A DNA stretch of 9,365 nucleotides from Planctomycetaceae bacterium. Its GTDB lineage: Bacteria > Planctomycetota > Planctomycetia > Planctomycetales > Planctomycetaceae. The translations under genes were made by a program, and so were the position numbers. The stretch is from NCBI GenBank assembly GCA_016765335.1, contig JAESQE010000072.1:1-9365 (forward strand), given 5' to 3'. The notes below the pieces were generated by a model. That model did no database searches. It was not told where the DNA came from and was given only the letters and a program-made list of their open reading frames with translations. Below, one piece after another: positions 8,701-9,365 of the stretch. The first letter of the stretch is position 1, and each line of letters opens with the position of its first letter.

Positions 8701-8963
8701 ACTCCTGAAGAACTTCGCACGGCTTCAACGCCGTTGGCTCCATTGAACGCGGTCTCCAAAGGCAGCGTGATCAGTGTTTCCACTTCTTCCGGAGCTAACC
8801 CCGGCGCTTCTGTCATCACGACAACGCGAGGACGGTTCAAATCGGGAAAGACATCAATCGGGGTATGCAATGCCTGCCAGGTTCCAAAGCCTGTCACAAA
8901 CAGAGCAGCTGCAACGACGAGCATGCGCGATTGCAGCGAAAACCTTATAATTGAATTTAACAT
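5772..8963 (-). CDS. CusA/CzcA-family heavy-metal efflux RND permease
   Basis: A complete 1063-residue protein, the usual size for an HME-RND pump, working as a proton-driven inner-membrane trimer that exports metal ions through an adaptor and outer-membrane channel. Visible features are a first helix near residues 13-30; the periplasmic start HTPIDVFPDLNRPRVVV; a helix cluster from about residue 355; the TM4 proton-relay motif AIGELVDDAIVDIEN (residues 407-421, bases 7701-7745); a second periplasmic half with DFLPPFNEGA and ISGVKAQVGVKIYGDDLD; and GFISLTGIASRNGILLINH in the last helix bundle. In the HME scheme of Nies, AIG before the Asp is nearer the Cu/Ag type (AIG-DAA-EN) than the Zn/Co/Cd type (DFG-DGA-EN), but DDA matches neither. 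The substrate therefore stays open. ATG 8963 is chosen over TTG 8996 because AAGGA lies 7 nt upstream. The adaptor gene precedes it and the His-rich lipoprotein follows. No frameshift is seen. Confidence 0.96.
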   Translation of the reverse strand: MLNSIIRFSLQSRMLVVAAALFVTGFGTWQALHTPIDVFPDLNRPRVVVMTEAPGLAPEEVETLITLPLETAFNGANGVEAVRSSSGVGISVIYVEFAWGTEIYNDRQVVAERLQLVADRLPAGIQPTLAPISSIMGQILMLAMWSENGEVDPIELRTRADWVVRQRILTIPGVSQVFTMGGGRKQFQILANPDSMLKYGVTLAQIKQAVADSNQNNTGGYLDEQGPNELLVRALGRIRSKEDLEKVVVVIRDGRAISLSQVATIVEGAQVKRGDSAAFVRGEGGEFSGGDAVVLTINKQPGADTRKVTNDVFKALEELKATLGKDIRVEAVYSQKSFIDRAIENVAEALRDGGVLVVIILFLFLMNFRVTFITLTAIPLSILMTAIVFHFLGLSINTMTLGGLAVAIGELVDDAIVDIENIFRRLKENRRKEKPLSPLLVIYRASVEVRNSIVYGTMIVILVFLPIFGLTGMEGKLFAPLGIAYIVSILSSLFVSLTVTPVLAYWLIGNKKITQKEKEHGERDGFILIALKWIGGIVIRFSLKFPRLNLTFTLAAVAVAALFVSLLERDFLPPFNEGAVQLNVVLPPGTSLATSNQICKTVEERLRNIPDVLRFVRRTGRAELDEHAEGVNQSEMIIELDPESEQTREEQITELREAMAEIPGIVTAVEQPIAHLISHMISGVKAQVGVKIYGDDLDTLRNKAAEMKAVMESVPGVTDLLVEQQVVIPQLRIVINRDQLLLHGLSIADVNEYIETAMNGTIVSAVIDGQRSFDLLVRLEEKYREDLDTLKRLRIELPGGGHVALGTVAKIYESGGPNTINRENVKRRIVIQCNVSNRGVVDVVQDIKDKSEPVIANFPTGYFVEFSGQFESQKSASRNLLLFFMASLVGVFLVLYTMFKSVNLSLQVMAALPMAFIGSVIALVLTGQTLTIAAMVGFISLTGIASRNGILLINHYLHLVKYEGESWTKEMIVRAGLERLAPVLMTALTSGIGLVPLVIAAGEAGKEILYPVATVILGGLISSTLLDFFVHPALFLLFGMKEAQRVVSESTTEVLLMDEARND

Positions 8964-8970
8964 TATATCA

Positions 8971-8975
8971 TCCTT
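8971..8975 (-). promoter_or_regulatory. Ribosome binding site of the RND pump gene
   Basis: AAGGA on the minus strand (TCCTT on plus), 7 nt before the ATG at 8963. It has the same sequence and spacing as the site before the His-rich lipoprotein gene, and it decides against the upstream in-frame TTG at 8996. Confidence 0.75.
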
Positions 8976-9022
8976 ATCAAGTGACAAACCGGACAAGCAA
9001 TCGCCCGGGTCACTTTCACTGT

Positions 9023-9056
9023 CTATTCAGATTTATGGGCTATTCAGATTTATGGG
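9023..9056. repeat. Perfect 17-bp tandem duplication beside the right element
   Basis: CTATTCAGATTTATGGG occurs twice head to tail (9023-9039 and 9040-9056) without a mismatch. The last three bases of the second unit are the first three of the adjoining element, so the duplication spans the element boundary and probably arose by slippage after insertion. Confidence 0.9.
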
Positions 9057-9203
9057 AACCTCTATTAATTCAAAGGGGGCACAGACATTCCCATACAGGG
9101 GCACAGACATTCCTGTCTGTGTCGTTTGAGTCTGCCTCAATTCAAGGCAGACAATAATGTCTACCCTCCGTTCGCAATCTCTTTTGAATTCAGAGAGGTT
9201 TCC
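9054..9203 (+). repeat. MITE/REP-like element, right copy (150 bp)
   Basis: GGGAACCTCTATTAATTCAAA at the left end is an imperfect inverted match to TTTTGAATTCAGAGAGGTTTCC at the right end. The core matches the left copy closely, including the hairpin ACAGACATTCCTGTCTGT (9103-9120). A second perfect hairpin, GTCTGCCT-CAATTCA-AGGCAGAC (9130-9152), has two mismatches in the left copy. The left core is partly duplicated: GGGGCACAGACATTCC occurs at 9076-9091 and 9098-9113, a 22-bp period, which explains most of the extra length. TTAT flanks both sides (9050-9053 and 9204-9207), a possible 4-bp target duplication. The element sits in the 295-bp gap between adaptor and pump genes. Confidence 0.75.
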
Positions 9204-9258
9204 TTATGTATTTGTGATATTAACTAGCGGATTAAAACCCGTGTTCTTTTTAAGATAT

Positions 9259-9365
9259 TCAATGATTGTGCCCGGCATGAGGATCGACTGCCCCGCCGGC
9301 TTTGTTTTTCATTGCAATTTGCATTTGATGTGCAGACCGCATCGCGATAATATCCCCCGGAAACA
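9259..9365 (-). CDS. C-terminal end of an RND periplasmic adaptor (CusB/CzcB-like), 5' partial
   Basis: A minus-strand frame enters from the right edge and ends at TGA 9261-9259, giving 34 full codons: FPGDIIAMRSAHQMQIAMKNKAG, then GAVDPHAGHNH. The FPGD...A.Q...A.KNK pattern and the His-bearing DPHAGHNH tail match, from memory, the C-termini of metal-efflux adaptor subunits of planctomycetes. The position directly upstream of the pump gene on the same strand is where such an adaptor is expected. The adaptor bridges the inner-membrane pump and the outer-membrane channel. It is too short for a domain-level test, so the call rests on the motif and the context. It is separated from the pump start by 295 bp, an unusually long gap for an adaptor-pump pair. 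Confidence 0.7.
   Translation of the reverse strand, partial: FPGDIIAMRSAHQMQIAMKNKAGGAVDPHAGHNH

Noticed and set aside
9076..9113. Direct repeats as a CRISPR array
   Set aside because: Only two 16-bp copies with a 6-bp spacer, part of the element core, and no cas genes.
8734..9129. 131-codon plus-strand reading frame
   Set aside because: It lies antisense to the pump start and runs into the repeat element; no ribosome site or recognisable protein pattern.

Overview
The window looks like a fragment of a Planctomycetota chromosome. The evidence is a BlaR1-type M56 peptidase with a very large extracytoplasmic extension, which is common in that phylum; a His-rich lipoprotein next to a heavy-metal RND pump; moderate GC; and short 'GGGGCACAGACATTCC' elements of a kind I associate with Gimesia and its relatives. 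The genus is an inference. I see no rRNA, tRNA, CRISPR array, transposase or defence system.

Left part (1-3567, plus strand): a 5'-truncated gene for an M56 zinc metallopeptidase/signal transducer. It has the HELAH motif, a membrane segment, three predicted carboxypeptidase-regulatory-like beta domains, a Pro-rich linker, an Ig-like domain and a helical C-terminus. Its usual partner, a BlaI/MecI repressor, would lie left of the window if present. A 281-bp convergent intergenic region (3568-3848) follows.

Middle and right (3849-9365, minus strand): four genes read right to left. They are the last 34 full codons of an RND periplasmic adaptor (9259-9365), a complete CusA/CzcA-family RND pump (5772-8963), a His-rich lipoprotein (4899-5453) and a UbiA-superfamily prenyltransferase resembling EboC (3849-4745). 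The adaptor, pump and lipoprotein make sense together as a metal-efflux module: pump in the inner membrane, adaptor in the periplasm, lipoprotein as a metal-binding accessory. The prenyltransferase is co-directional, but I cannot tie it to metal export.

The most unusual structure is a pair of 131-bp and 150-bp elements with terminal inverted repeats, in the same orientation, at each end of the pump gene (5640-5770 and 9054-9203). One separates pump from adaptor and the other ends one base from the pump stop codon. They look like non-autonomous (MITE- or REP-like) elements inserted into an operon. They carry nested hairpins and, in the right copy, recent tandem duplications. No wholly new biochemical system can be claimed from this window.
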